A DNA stretch of 64,000 bases, taken from the NCBI RefSeq assembly GCF_035830635.1, contig NZ_JAYMFI010000017.1, forward strand, positions 1 through 64,000. Reading direction: 5' to 3'. Source of the stretch: Adlercreutzia shanghongiae. GTDB lineage: Bacteria > Actinomycetota > Coriobacteriia > Coriobacteriales > Eggerthellaceae. Below are positions 32,827 to 43,525 of this stretch, in pieces. Below the pieces are notes generated by a model. It did not search any database and had not been told where the DNA came from. It was given only the letters and a program-made list of their open reading frames with translations. The translations under genes were made by a program, and so were the position numbers. Every line of letters starts with the position of its first letter. Within the stretch, counting starts at the first letter, position 1.

Positions 32827-35800
32827 TAGGCAATCATGGCCTCGGGGCCGAACAGGTCGCGGATCTCGGATTTCAGCACCGACGACTGGGCGTCCACCGA
32901 TACCGGCAGTTCGGCGCGGAAGCGGCGCCCGTCAGCCTGCTGCACGAGCAGCACCACGCCGTCGCGGCCGGGGTAGGACTGCAGGATGCGGTTGAGGCGC
33001 GCCGAGCGGTTCTGGTCGAAGGAGCGCGAGGGCACCCGCAGCTCCAGGTGGCTCGGGCGCGCGTCCGCATCGGTTAGCTCCAGCGCCTCCAGCTCGAAAG
33101 CCATGATCTGGTTGCCGCGGTCGCCGCTCTCGAACTTGCCCTTGATCTTCGCGATGACGTCCTCCTGGATGACCTCGGCGAAGTCGTCGTACTTGAAGCA
33201 GATGCACTCGATGGAGCCCGTCGTGTCCTCCAGGGTGAACGTGGCCATCTTCGTGCCGCGCTTCGTGAGCTTCGTCGCCACATTCGAGATCATGCCCACG
33301 AACACCGCGCTCTTGATCTCCTTGGTCTGCTCGGAGAGCATGCCCATGTCGTAGCGGGACAGGCGGCGCAGCGTGCCCTCATAGGGAGCCAACGGGTGCT
33401 CGCTTACGTAGATCTTCATGATCTCCTTCTCGTAGGCGAGCTTGGTGCGCTTGTCCCATTCCACGCCATCAGGGGCGGGCACGTCCTCCTGGAAGCCGGA
33501 GTCGGCGTCATCGGCGAACATGTCGAACATCGACACCTGGCCGGCGTCGCGGTCCTTCTGGCGCTTGGCCGCGCCCTCAAGCAGCGGCGTCTCCTCCACG
33601 AAGTACATGAGCTGCTTGCGGGTGTAGCCGGTAGAGTCGAAGGCGCCGCCCTTGATGAGGGCCTCGAGCGTCTTGCGGTTGTAGCACTTTGCGTCGAGCC
33701 GGTTCACGAAATCGTGCAGCGACGTAAAGGGGCCGCCTCGCTCACGCTCGGCGATGATCTCGTCGGCGACGTTCTTGCCCACGCCGCGCACGCCCACCAG
33801 ACCGAAGCGGATGCCGCCCTCGACCGGCGTGAACTCGGCACGGGAGGCGTTGATGTCGGGCGGCAGCACCGGCGTGCCGTTCTTGTTGCAGCTGGCAATG
33901 TAGCGGATGAGGCGGTCGGTGTTGCCCATGTAGCTGGTGAGCACGGCGGCCATGAAGTCGTTCGGGTAGTGCGCCTTCAGGTAGGCCGTGCGCATCACCA
34001 GGATGGCGTAGGCCGCCGAGTGCGATTTGTTGAAGGCGTACTTCGCGAACTTCTCGGCGTCGTTCCAAATCTGCTGGGCCACCTCCAGGGGATAGCCGTT
34101 CTCAACGGCGCCCGCGTCCCAGTCGGCCTGCAGCTGACGCATGATGTCGAGCTTCTTCTTGCCCATGGCCTTGCGCAGCTTGTCGGACTTGCCGGCGGAA
34201 AAGCCGCTCATGGCCATGGAGATCTGCATGATCTGCTCTTGGTAGACCATGGTGCCGTGGGTCTCCTCCAGAATGGGGCGCAGACGGTCGTCGTAGTAGT
34301 GCACGGCCGCCGGGTTCTTCGCGGCAGCCACGTAGTCGTCCACCATGCCGGACTCCAACGGACCGGGGCGGTTCAGGGCGATGGAGGCCACGACGTCGGA
34401 GAACTGCTTGGGGGGAAGGCGCTTGAACAGGCTCACATACAGCGCGCCCTCCACCTGGAACAGGCCGTCCATATTGCCGGACTGCATAAGCTTGAAGGAG
34501 AGCTCGTCGTCGATGGGAATCTCCTCGGGGAGGATCTTCACGCCGGTGCGCTCCTCAACGTTGCGGCAGGCGATGGAGAGCACGTCCAGGGTGCGCAGAC
34601 CCAGAAAGTCCATCTTGAGCAGTCCCAAGTCCGGGGTGTAGTGGCCGTCGTACTGGGTGATGATGCCGCCGCCTTTGGTGTCGCGCTTCATGGGCACGTG
34701 ATCGCTCATAGGGTCGCGGCAGATGATAGTGGCGCAGGCATGGACGCCCTCGCCGCGCACGTGGCCCTCGATGGACTTCGCCGCATCAATAACGCGCTTG
34801 ACGTCCTCTTCGGTATCGTAGGCCTTCTTCAGGTCGGGGTTCGTCTCCAGGGCCTTGTCGATGGTGATGCCCAGCTCGTCGCCGATCATCTTGCAGATGC
34901 GGTCGCCCACGCCATAGGGGTAATCAAGCACGCGGGCCGAGTCGCGCACGGCGTTTTTGGCCTGCAGCGTGCCGAAGGTGATCACCTGGGAGACATGGTC
35001 TTCGCCGTAGACGTCCTTGATGTGGTTGATGACCTCTTCGCGGCGACCCTGCTCGAAGTCGACGTCGATATCGGGCATCTCCACGCGCTCGGGCGAGAGG
35101 AATCGCTCGAACATGAGGCCGTTGGGAAGCGGGTCCAAATCGGTAATGCCCATGGCATAGGCCACGATGGCGCCAGCGGCCGAGCCACGGCCCGGACCCA
35201 CGCCGATGCCCTGGTTGCGGGCCCATTCGATGTACTCCTGCACGATGAGGAAGTAGGCCGGGAAGCCCTGTTGGATGATGATGCCCATCTCGTAGTCGGC
35301 CTGCTGCTGCACATTCTCGGGCACCGGGTCGCCGTAGCGCTTAACGAGGCCCTCCTGCACGCGCTTGCGGAACCACGACTCCTCGGTCTCGCCCTCGGGC
35401 AGGGGGAACTTCGGCAGAATAGGCTCGCGCTCGAGCACCACGTGGCACTTCTCAGCGACTTCCACGGTATTGTCGCAGGCCTCGGGGAAGTCCTTCATGG
35501 CCTCGCGCATTTCCTCTTCGGTCTTCATGTAGAACTGGTCGTTCTCGAACTTCATGCGGTTCGTCTGGTTGACCGTGGAACCAGTGCCGATGCACAGCAT
35601 GATGTCCTGAGCCTCGGCGTCTTCTTTCAGAAGATAGTGGAAGTCGTTGGTGGCGATGGTCTTGAGCCCTGCGGCCTGAGCCACGCGGGTAAGCTCGTGA
35701 TTCAGCTCGGTCTGGGTGAAGCCGGCATCGGTGCGAATGCCCTGGTTCTGCAGCTCGATGTAGAAGTCGCCCTCATCGAAGCAGCTGGCGAACTTTTTCG

Positions 35801-36284
35801 CCCACTCTACTGCGTCATCGAAGCGGCGCTCGTCGAGCAGCTTCGGGATAACGCCGGCGATGCAGGCCGACGAGCCGATGATGCCGTGGCCGTACTTCTG
35901 CAGCATGGAGAAGGTGGTGCGCGGCTTGTAGTAGAAGTTGTCCACATGGGACTCGCTGACGAGCTTCAGCAGGTTGTGGTAGCCCTCGTTGTTCTTCGCC
36001 AGAAGCAGCAGGTGGTACAGCTTCGGCTTCACGTCCTTGCGCAGGGACTCGTCGGGAGTGAAGTACACCTCGCAGCCGAAGATGGGCTTGACGCGCTTGC
36101 CCGTCTCCTTCTCGATGGCGTCGCAGGCGTCGGAAAGCTCCACCATGCCGGACATGACGCCGTGGTCGGTAACGGCCACCGCCGGCATATCCAACTCGGC
36201 GGCGCGGCGTACCATGTCCTTGATGTGCGTGAGGCCGTCAAGCAGCGAGTATTCCGTATGGTTGTGCAGATGTACGAATGCCAT
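32826..36284 (-). CDS. dnaE: DNA polymerase III alpha subunit
   Basis: The 1152-residue protein begins with the PHP domain (VHLHNHTEYSLLDG), contains the palm catalytic motif PDIDVDF in the GRGSAAGAIVAYAMG region (about residues 355-400), and ends with helix-hairpin-helix and OB-fold domains. It is the replicative DNA polymerase of the DnaE1 type. The length fits the family. The gene heads a transcript with truA. The ATG at 36284 is preceded by GGGGCGG, a moderate ribosome site 10 bases away. Confidence 0.97.
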   Translation of the reverse strand: MAFVHLHNHTEYSLLDGLTHIKDMVRRAAELDMPAVAVTDHGVMSGMVELSDACDAIEKETGKRVKPIFGCEVYFTPDESLRKDVKPKLYHLLLLAKNNEGYHNLLKLVSESHVDNFYYKPRTTFSMLQKYGHGIIGSSACIAGVIPKLLDERRFDDAVEWAKKFASCFDEGDFYIELQNQGIRTDAGFTQTELNHELTRVAQAAGLKTIATNDFHYLLKEDAEAQDIMLCIGTGSTVNQTNRMKFENDQFYMKTEEEMREAMKDFPEACDNTVEVAEKCHVVLEREPILPKFPLPEGETEESWFRKRVQEGLVKRYGDPVPENVQQQADYEMGIIIQQGFPAYFLIVQEYIEWARNQGIGVGPGRGSAAGAIVAYAMGITDLDPLPNGLMFERFLSPERVEMPDIDVDFEQGRREEVINHIKDVYGEDHVSQVITFGTLQAKNAVRDSARVLDYPYGVGDRICKMIGDELGITIDKALETNPDLKKAYDTEEDVKRVIDAAKSIEGHVRGEGVHACATIICRDPMSDHVPMKRDTKGGGIITQYDGHYTPDLGLLKMDFLGLRTLDVLSIACRNVEERTGVKILPEEIPIDDELSFKLMQSGNMDGLFQVEGALYVSLFKRLPPKQFSDVVASIALNRPGPLESGMVDDYVAAAKNPAAVHYYDDRLRPILEETHGTMVYQEQIMQISMAMSGFSAGKSDKLRKAMGKKKLDIMRQLQADWDAGAVENGYPLEVAQQIWNDAEKFAKYAFNKSHSAAYAILVMRTAYLKAHYPNDFMAAVLTSYMGNTDRLIRYIASCNKNGTPVLPPDINASRAEFTPVEGGIRFGLVGVRGVGKNVADEIIAERERGGPFTSLHDFVNRLDAKCYNRKTLEALIKGGAFDSTGYTRKQLMYFVEETPLLEGAAKRQKDRDAGQVSMFDMFADDADSGFQEDVPAPDGVEWDKRTKLAYEKEIMKIYVSEHPLAPYEGTLRRLSRYDMGMLSEQTKEIKSAVFVGMISNVATKLTKRGTKMATFTLEDTTGSIECICFKYDDFAEVIQEDVIAKIKGKFESGDRGNQIMAFELEALELTDADARPSHLELRVPSRSFDQNRSARLNRILQSYPGRDGVVLLVQQADGRRFRAELPVSVDAQSSVLKSEIRDLFGPEAMIA

Positions 36285-36642
36285 AGGGTGTCCGCCCCTT
36301 CAATCGGGTATCGGCGCACGGGTTCGGTTGTGGTGTGATATGCGCGCGTGTCGTGTCATGCTGGGCCGCGGGAGCTCGACCGCCGCGGGCACTGCCCCGC
36401 CGCACCGCTTCCCTTCCGGCCGCTCTCAAGTTCCGTCAATTTCTCGGCTGCCATGATACCAGCCCGCCGCCCCGCGGTGTGCGAACAAACGGTGGGTTTT
36501 GGATGGAATGCCCTCCGCGCGGCAAATCGCCGAACGCCTCATCTAGCACGCTGATTTGCGGACAAGGCCCTCGAGCGTTTGCGAAAACCACAAATCTTCG
36601 TGGTATCATGCCGGCAGAACGCCGCAAGAAACGAGGTACAAC
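36285..36642. other. Intergenic region with divergent promoters for dnaE and the DUF4160 gene
   Basis: No gene is visible. Two near-identical extended -10 boxes face opposite ways: TGGTATCATG on the minus strand (TATCAT at 36453-36458) toward dnaE and on the plus strand (TATCAT at 36604-36609) toward the DUF4160 gene. The dnaE leader would be about 160 bases long and GC-rich. The DUF4160 leader is about 30 bases. Confidence 0.45.
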
Positions 36643-36900
36643 ATGCCTGAAATTTCCCTCTTCCGAGGCATTCGCGTAACCATGTACTACACCGACAACA
36701 ATCCTCCGCACTTCCATGCGGAATACGGCGGGTATAAGTGCCTCGTGGACATCGTGTCGGGCTGCGTCCTCAACGGTTCCCTTCCCGCAAGACAACTGAA
36801 GCTCATACTCGCTTGGAACGAGCTGCATCGCGATGAACTCATGCAGAACTGGGAGCTCGCAAAGGAGAACCGCGAACTCAACCAAATCACGCCGCTCTAG
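36643..36900 (+). CDS. DUF4160 domain protein
   Basis: The 85-residue protein begins MPEISLFRGIRVTMYYTDNN and has PPHFHAEYGGYKCLVDI, the signature of DUF4160. It is followed after eight bases by a DUF2442 protein, a pair that often occurs together in bacterial accessory regions and is sometimes proposed to be a toxin-antitoxin module, without firm proof. The ATG at 36643 is chosen because the family starts here; upstream in-frame codons lie before the promoter. A putative ribosome site GAGG stands 6-9 bases upstream. Confidence 0.85.
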   Translation: MPEISLFRGIRVTMYYTDNNPPHFHAEYGGYKCLVDIVSGCVLNGSLPARQLKLILAWNELHRDELMQNWELAKENRELNQITPL

Positions 36901-36908
36901 GAGGCTCT

Positions 36909-37208
36909 ATGCAATCTGGATACTTCCCCACCGTTGTGCAGGCCATTGCGGGGCCGGACAAGACGGTGTATGCATATTTTTCCGATGGCCGCATCACACA
37001 GTTTGATATGAAAGAGATCATCGCTAACGGCGGAGTTTTTGAGCGCTTGGCAGACAATTCGTTCTTCGAGACAGCGCTTACCGTCCTCAACGACACTGTC
37101 GCGTGGGATGTAAGCGGACACTACGATCCCGCAACCTGCATCGACGTAGACCCATTTGTCGTCTACGAGGCCAAAAGAGTTTCCGATCCACTCGAGGATG
37201 CCGCCTAA
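36909..37208 (+). CDS. DUF2442 domain protein
   Basis: The 99-residue protein has the DUF2442 pattern: YAYFSDGRITQFDMKEII followed by FERLADNSFFETALTVLNDTVAWDVSG. A strong ribosome site (GGAGG) overlaps the end of the DUF4160 gene. The pair is probably one operon. DUF2442 proteins are small alpha/beta proteins of uncertain role, sometimes suggested as DNA- or partner-binding antitoxins. The C-terminal 20 residues are not conserved in my memory of the family. Confidence 0.82.
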   Translation: MQSGYFPTVVQAIAGPDKTVYAYFSDGRITQFDMKEIIANGGVFERLADNSFFETALTVLNDTVAWDVSGHYDPATCIDVDPFVVYEAKRVSDPLEDAA

Positions 37209-37296
37209 GCGCCTAGGAGCGCCGCGCTCGCCCGAATTCGCCGATTACCTCGAAAGCTATCAGGCAAAGCGCACGCATCAATAGGGAGCCGCGCCC

Positions 37297-37557
37297 CTGC
37301 ACTTCTCGAGATCGAAATACACGAGCGGCGTCCAGTGCTCGAAGAACTACTGGATGCAGCGGCACATTCCCGAGCAGTTCAACCATCGTCTCGAGGGCAT
37401 CCACAACGGCGGGGAGGCTTCCAACGCCTTCCAGCATATGGCCGAGTATGCGCCGACCGAGCAGGCCCTCATCCGGGAGCAGCTCCTGCGCTACTGCGAG
37501 CTCGACACCCTCGCCATGGTCCGCATCTGGGAGAAGCTACGCGAGGCGGCCGAGTAA
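37297..37557 (+). pseudogene. DUF2779 gene relic with a large internal deletion
   Basis: One frame reads LHFSRSKYTSGVQCSKNYWM and then QRHIPEQFNHRLEGIHNGGE, continuing to LLRYCELDTLAMVRIWEKL and a stop at 37555. The first part matches the N-terminus of DUF2779 nuclease-like proteins (LSKSKYxxGxQCPKxLWM) and the second their C-terminus; the several hundred residues between are missing. There is no ATG at the expected start (CTG at 37297), only an internal ATG at 37354. I take it as a relic formed by an in-frame deletion. A mini-protein from 37354 (67 residues) might still be made. Confidence 0.6.
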
Positions 37558-37603
37558 GGCCGCAACGTTTGTAGATTTTCAGCCATGGACGCACCCGAGG
37601 CCT

Positions 37604-38068
37604 CTAAAGCTCGACCTCGTCGTAATCGAGGCCGTGCGCATCCCGCATCCATTGGAAGAACTCGTCGCAGTCCATGACGGGGACGAGGCCCTGGGGGAAA
37701 TCATGCTGGCTTCGCGTGATGAGAGCGTCAGCCCTCAGCGCCAGGGCGATCTCGTAGAGGAGGTAGTCCTCCGGATCGCGCCACGAGGCGGCGAGCGTCA
37801 GATCGACCTCCCTCTCGCTCGCCGCGAACACGTTTACGAAGGTACGCAAACCTCGTAGCCGCTCCATGGCAGTATCGATCTCGTTCGCTCGCCCTCCGTT
37901 GGAGAGAATGTACACAAGATCGGTTACCTGCGACGAGGAGATCCACAACTCGAACTCTCCCACACGGCCGCCGATCATCAGCAACCGCGCCTTCCCGTAA
38001 TGCGGTTCGCGCTCGTTCAGATAGTCGATGACCACATTGGTGTCGAGAAGCAGCTTGGCCTGGGCCAT
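37604..38068 (-). CDS. PIN-domain ribonuclease toxin
   Basis: The 154-residue protein has the PIN acidic residues in KLLLDTNVVIDYLNERE (first Asp), a middle Glu region and DPEDYLLYEIALALRADALITRSQHDF with later Asp residues. It is the toxin of a type II toxin-antitoxin pair, likely a tRNA- or mRNA-cleaving nuclease. The ATG at 38068 lies one base after the antitoxin stop (TGACATG), so translation is coupled. An in-frame ATG 24 bases upstream overlaps the antitoxin end and is less likely. Confidence 0.85.
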   Translation of the reverse strand: MAQAKLLLDTNVVIDYLNEREPHYGKARLLMIGGRVGEFELWISSSQVTDLVYILSNGGRANEIDTAMERLRGLRTFVNVFAASEREVDLTLAASWRDPEDYLLYEIALALRADALITRSQHDFPQGLVPVMDCDEFFQWMRDAHGLDYDEVEL

Positions 38069-38069
38069 G

Positions 38070-38366
38070 TCACACCAGCCCCTTGGCGGCAAGGCGATCG
38101 AGCTTGATCTCCGCCTTCGTCATGGTGCCGAAGCGCGTGACGCGCTTGCGAGGGAGACTGTCGACAAAACGTGCCGCCGATGCCCACCGCTCGTCCGCGG
38201 ACACATCGTCATCTTGCAGAAGAAAGTCGGCGTTCCCCTCCTCAATCAACCGATCGAACAAGAGGTTCACCGCTTGAGAGGCATTCATGCCTCGGCGCTT
38301 GAGCACGCGAAGCCCCTGCTGCTTCTTCCGTTCCGGCATCCGTCCCGTCACCATCACATCAGCCAC
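38070..38366 (-). CDS. Ribbon-helix-helix antitoxin, RelB/DinJ-like
   Basis: The 98-residue protein starts at GTG (38366) with a good ribosome site (GGGAGG) and carries VTGRMPERKKQQGLRVLKRRGMNASQAVNLLFDRLIEEG, which has the RHH antitoxin pattern of a basic strand and two helices. The rest probably wraps the PIN toxin. Its promoter region contains a long inverted repeat, the expected site for autoregulation by the toxin-antitoxin complex. Confidence 0.8.
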   Translation of the reverse strand: MADVMVTGRMPERKKQQGLRVLKRRGMNASQAVNLLFDRLIEEGNADFLLQDDDVSADERWASAARFVDSLPRKRVTRFGTMTKAEIKLDRLAAKGLV

Positions 38367-38377
38367 GACAACCTCCC

Positions 38378-38421
38378 TTCCACGTTGTACAACATTCTAA
38401 GTACAACAGTGGAAATGTCAA
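38378..38421 (-). promoter_or_regulatory. Promoter and operator of the PIN toxin-antitoxin operon
   Basis: On the minus strand TTGACA (38416-38421), 16 bases and TAGAAT (38394-38399) form a strong promoter. An inverted repeat GTTGTAC (38384-38390) with GTACAAC (38401-38407), extended outward by TTCCAC/GTGGAA, spans the -10 and spacer. It fits autorepression. Confidence 0.75.
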
Positions 38422-38473
38422 GGGCAGGAGCCGGGGGAACTCTCTTTCGCCCTGTCGCGTTGCCTCCAAACGA

Positions 38474-38501
38474 CGAGAGGCGCCCGGGTGGGCGCCTCTC
38501 G
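38474..38501 (-). terminator. Terminator of the ATP synthase operon
   Basis: An 11-base stem GAGAGGCGCCC/GGGCGCCTCTC (38475-38485 with 38490-38500) lies about 60 bases past the atpC stop. On the minus strand it is followed by TCGTCGTTTGG, a weak T-rich tail. Confidence 0.7.
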
Positions 38502-38562
38502 AAACAGGCTCAAAACGTGGGGCTGCGCGTATCACGGCTCCCCTTCTTGGCTAGACTACGCT

Positions 38563-38994
38563 TTAGGCGGCAGCTCCGCTGACGTGCTTCAGCTGAGCCT
38601 CGCACCAGTCGAGCTTCTTCTGGCTGGTCATGAGCGCCGCCTGGTCCTGCGGGTCGTTCTTCTGCTCGAACTCCGCGATGGCCTTCTTGCACTCTTCGGC
38701 CTCGGCGCGCACGGCCTCGGCGTCGATGTCCTCGACGGCCACGCCGAAACGGGCCAGCACCGTCACCTTGTCGTCGAGCACGGAGGTGGCACCGCCCATC
38801 ACGAGGAACTCGCGCTTCTCGTTCTCATCGATGGTCAGCGTCACCAGGCCGCCCTCGCGGTTCAGCGACACCGTCAGCTCATGCCCGGGCAGCACGCCGA
38901 AATAGCCGTCGGTGCCCGGGATGTTGGCGTAGGTGATCTCGCCCTGGAACAGGGCCTTATCGGGAAGAGCCACGACACAGCCCATGGAGGCCAT
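38563..38994 (-). CDS. atpC: ATP synthase epsilon subunit
   Basis: The 143-residue protein has the beta-sandwich start (GEITYANIPGTDGYFGVLPGHEL) and a C-terminal pair of helices. Epsilon couples the rotor and can inhibit ATP hydrolysis. Its ATG overlaps the atpD stop by one base (TAATG). The helical part (about 90-140) is longer than in many species. Confidence 0.95.
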   Translation of the reverse strand: MASMGCVVALPDKALFQGEITYANIPGTDGYFGVLPGHELTVSLNREGGLVTLTIDENEKREFLVMGGATSVLDDKVTVLARFGVAVEDIDAEAVRAEAEECKKAIAEFEQKNDPQDQAALMTSQKKLDWCEAQLKHVSGAAA

Positions 38995-40439
38995 TAGTTA
39001 CCTTCCTTCTGCATGGCATCGTAGGCCTCGTACACCTGCTCGATGGCGCCCTTGTTCACGAAGCACTGCTCGGGAATGTGGTCGCACTTGCCATCGAGAA
39101 TCTCCTTGAAGGAGCGCACGGTGTCCTCGACCTTGACGTACACGCCGGGCAGGCCCGTGAAGACCTCGGCCACGTGGAACGGCTGGCCCAGGAACTTCTG
39201 CACCTTACGGGCGCGGTTCACGGTCAGCTTCTGGTCCTCGGAAAGCTCGTCCATGCCCAGAATGGCGATGATGTCCTGCAGGTCCTTGTACTGCTGCAGG
39301 ATCTGCTGCACGCCCATGGCCACGTCGTAGTGCTCCTGGCCGACGATCTCGGGATCGAGAGCGCGGGAGGTGGACTCCAGCGGGTCCACGGCCGGGTAGA
39401 TGCCGAGCTCGGCGATGGAGCGGGACAGAACGGTCTTCGCGTCCAAGTGGGTGAACGTCGTGGCCGGGGCCGGGTCGGTCAGGTCGTCGGCGGGCACGTA
39501 GACGGCCTGCACCGACGTAATGGAGCCGGTCTGCGTGGAGCAGATGCGCTCCTGCAAGTCGCCCATCTCGGTAGCCAGCGTCGGCTGGTAGCCTACGGCG
39601 GAGGGCATACGGCCGAGAAGCGCGGACACCTCGGAACCCGCCTGGGTGAAACGGAAGATGTTGTCGATGAACAGCAGCACGTCCTGGCCCTGATCGCGGA
39701 AGTACTCCGCCTCGGTGAGTCCCGCCAGACCCACGCGCAGACGCGCTCCGGGAGGCTCATTCATCTGGCCGTAGACCAAGCAGGTCTTCTCGATAACGCC
39801 GGAGTCGGTCATCTCGAGATAGAGGTCGGTACCCTCGCGGGTACGCTCGCCTACGCCGGTGAACACGGAGGTACCACCATGCTCCTGGGCCAGGTTGTTG
39901 ATGAGCTCCTGGATGCAGACGGTCTTGCCGACGCCAGCGCCGCCGAACAGACCGGTCTTGCCGCCCTTAACGTAGGGCTCGATAAGGTCGACGACCTTGA
40001 TGCCGGTCTCGAAGGTCTCGGTGGTGGTGACCAGCGTGTCGAACGGCGGGGCCGGATGATGGATCGGGCGCCACTCGACGTCTTCGGGCATGGGCTTGCC
40101 GTCAACGGGCTCGCCCAGCACGTTCCAGATGCGGCCGAGGGTCTCTTTGCCCACGGGCATCATGATCGGAGCGCCCGTGTCCTGGGCCTCCAGGCCGCGC
40201 ACCATGCCGTCGGTGGACGTCATAGCGACGGTGCGGACGATGTCACCGGGGAGGTGCGTCTGCACCTCGAGCACGGTCGACACTTCGCCCGAAGGGGTTT
40301 GTGCCTTCACGGTAAGGGCGTTGTAGATGGCCGGCATGGCGTCTGCCGGGAACTCCACATCCACAACGGCGCCGACGATTCGGACGATGCGTCCGGTGGC
40401 GCCTCCCTTGGCCGCTTCAGTAGAAGTGTTATCAGCCAT
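38994..40439 (-). CDS. atpD: ATP synthase beta subunit
   Basis: The 481-residue protein has the Walker A GGAGVGKT at about residues 161-168, the Glu switch in GERTREG, the DELSEDQ segment and the TFTHLDAKTVLSR block. It carries the catalytic sites of F1. It lies directly after atpG with no gap, which is the common operon order. Nothing unusual is seen. Confidence 0.98.
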   Translation of the reverse strand: MADNTSTEAAKGGATGRIVRIVGAVVDVEFPADAMPAIYNALTVKAQTPSGEVSTVLEVQTHLPGDIVRTVAMTSTDGMVRGLEAQDTGAPIMMPVGKETLGRIWNVLGEPVDGKPMPEDVEWRPIHHPAPPFDTLVTTTETFETGIKVVDLIEPYVKGGKTGLFGGAGVGKTVCIQELINNLAQEHGGTSVFTGVGERTREGTDLYLEMTDSGVIEKTCLVYGQMNEPPGARLRVGLAGLTEAEYFRDQGQDVLLFIDNIFRFTQAGSEVSALLGRMPSAVGYQPTLATEMGDLQERICSTQTGSITSVQAVYVPADDLTDPAPATTFTHLDAKTVLSRSIAELGIYPAVDPLESTSRALDPEIVGQEHYDVAMGVQQILQQYKDLQDIIAILGMDELSEDQKLTVNRARKVQKFLGQPFHVAEVFTGLPGVYVKVEDTVRSFKEILDGKCDHIPEQCFVNKGAIEQVYEAYDAMQKEGN

Positions 40440-41369
40440 TTAATCCTCCAAAGCTGCGGCACCGCCGACGATCTCGGTGATCTCCGTGGTAATAGCGCCC
40501 TGGCGCACCGTGTTGTAAATGCGCTCCAGGGTGGAGACCATCTCGTTCGCGTTGTCGGTAGCCGATTTCATCGCGTTGCGGCGGGCGCCTTGTTCGCCCG
40601 CTGCGGAATCGAGCATCGCGTAGTAGAACGCGTTGTTCAGGTAGGCGTTCATCATGTAGGACATGACCGACTCCGTGCTCGGCTCGAAGTCGATGTCGCC
40701 CGGGACGCTGGAATCGTCGCGCTCGCGGAAGGACTTGAACACGTCCTCCTCCTTGGCCTTAAGACCCAGAAGGTCCGCGTAGGACTCCTCCTTGACCGGC
40801 AGCACCTGCTGCTCCACCAAGGTCTGCTCGGCGGCGTTCTTCGCGTGGTTGTACACGATGAACACCTCGTCGAGCGAGCCTTCGGCGTAAGCTTGCATCA
40901 CGTAGCCGGACAGCTCGGCCGCCTGAGCGAACTCAGGGTCAGCCGAATATCCCGCAAAGGAGAACACCGGCTCGATGCCGCGGTAGGTGAAGTACCCGAT
41001 GGCCTTCTTGCCACAGGCAGCCACCTCCACCTCGGCACCTTCGCGCTGCTTCTCCTTCGAGAGCTTCTCCACATAGCGAAGCACGTTGGTGTTGAAGCCG
41101 CCGGCAAGACCGCGGTCGGAGGTGACGGCTACGATGAGCACCCGCTTCACCTCGTCGTGGACCTGCAGCAGCGGCTCATTGTCCAGATGAGCGTACTTGG
41201 CCGTGCTGATGAGCATGTCTGAGATGGCGACCGCCCAAGGAAGCGCGCTTTCGACGCGCTCCGAAGCACGGCGAATCTTGGCAGCGGCGACCATTTCCAT
41301 GGTGCGCGTAATCTGCTTCGTCGAGGAGACGGATTTGATTCGCCGTTCGATGTCATGTAGGTTGGGCAT
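40440..41369 (-). CDS. atpG: ATP synthase gamma subunit
   Basis: The 309-residue protein has the N-terminal helix DIERRIKSVSSTKQITRTMEMVA and the C-terminal helix with MKSATDNANEMVSTLERIYN, which together form the rotor coiled coil, and the SDRGLAGGFNTNV segment. It turns inside the alpha/beta ring. Confidence 0.97.
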   Translation of the reverse strand: MPNLHDIERRIKSVSSTKQITRTMEMVAAAKIRRASERVESALPWAVAISDMLISTAKYAHLDNEPLLQVHDEVKRVLIVAVTSDRGLAGGFNTNVLRYVEKLSKEKQREGAEVEVAACGKKAIGYFTYRGIEPVFSFAGYSADPEFAQAAELSGYVMQAYAEGSLDEVFIVYNHAKNAAEQTLVEQQVLPVKEESYADLLGLKAKEEDVFKSFRERDDSSVPGDIDFEPSTESVMSYMMNAYLNNAFYYAMLDSAAGEQGARRNAMKSATDNANEMVSTLERIYNTVRQGAITTEITEIVGGAAALED

Positions 41370-41381
41370 GGTCTACCTACC

Positions 41382-42946
<1,565 letters not shown>

Positions 42947-42953
<7 letters not shown>

Positions 42954-43525
42954 TCACCTCCATCTGTTGTGTCCTTGAGGACGTTGCGGGCGCGATTGAG
43001 CTGCGAGATCATGCTCGCGTCAATGTAGTTGCCGTCAACATCCATGATGATGCCGCCCAAGATGGACTTGTCGATGCGCTCGCGCAGCACCGCTTTACGT
43101 CCCAAGTCGGCCTCGGCTTTTTCCGTAATGAGTTGGCGCAGTCCGTCGTCGAGCGGCACGGCCGTGGTCACATCAACCACGCAAATGCCCAGCTTGTCGC
43201 CCAGAAGCTCGCGATAGGCATCGTAGACCCGCGGCAGCAGGTCGGCCTGGCCGCGCTCGGCCATGACCGCGAGCACCTCGCGCAGCGCCAGGTGGCAGTC
43301 GGCAAAGGTGCCTTCCACCAGCTCCTTGCGCTGGGCGGGGGTGAAGTCCGGGTTCGACAGGCTCATGGTGAGCTGCAGATCGGCGCGCATGAGGCGAATG
43401 ATCTCGCCCATTTGCTCGCGCACCTCAAGCACAGCTTCCTGACCGCCGGCGGTATTGGCGGCATCGAAGAGCACCGATGCGTAAACCGCGACTTCCTCTT
43501 TCACGACGAGACGATTAGTTGCCAT
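42947..43525 (-). CDS. atpH: ATP synthase delta subunit
   Basis: The 192-residue protein has the six-helix N-terminal domain (VYASVLFDAANTAGGQEAVLEV) and the conserved C-terminal RIDKSILGGIIMDVDGNYIDASM block. Delta links F1 to the b stalk. The ATG at 43525 lies inside the last codons of atpF (11-base overlap), so the two are coupled. Confidence 0.95.

Noticed and set aside
33396..36338. A 980-codon open frame on the plus strand
   Set aside because: It is the antisense of dnaE. High GC leaves few stop codons in the opposite strand, and the peptide is His/Val/Leu-rich with no known domain.
39078..41222. A 714-codon open frame opposite atpD and atpG
   Set aside because: It crosses the boundary of two certain genes on the other strand and has no ribosome site or domain.
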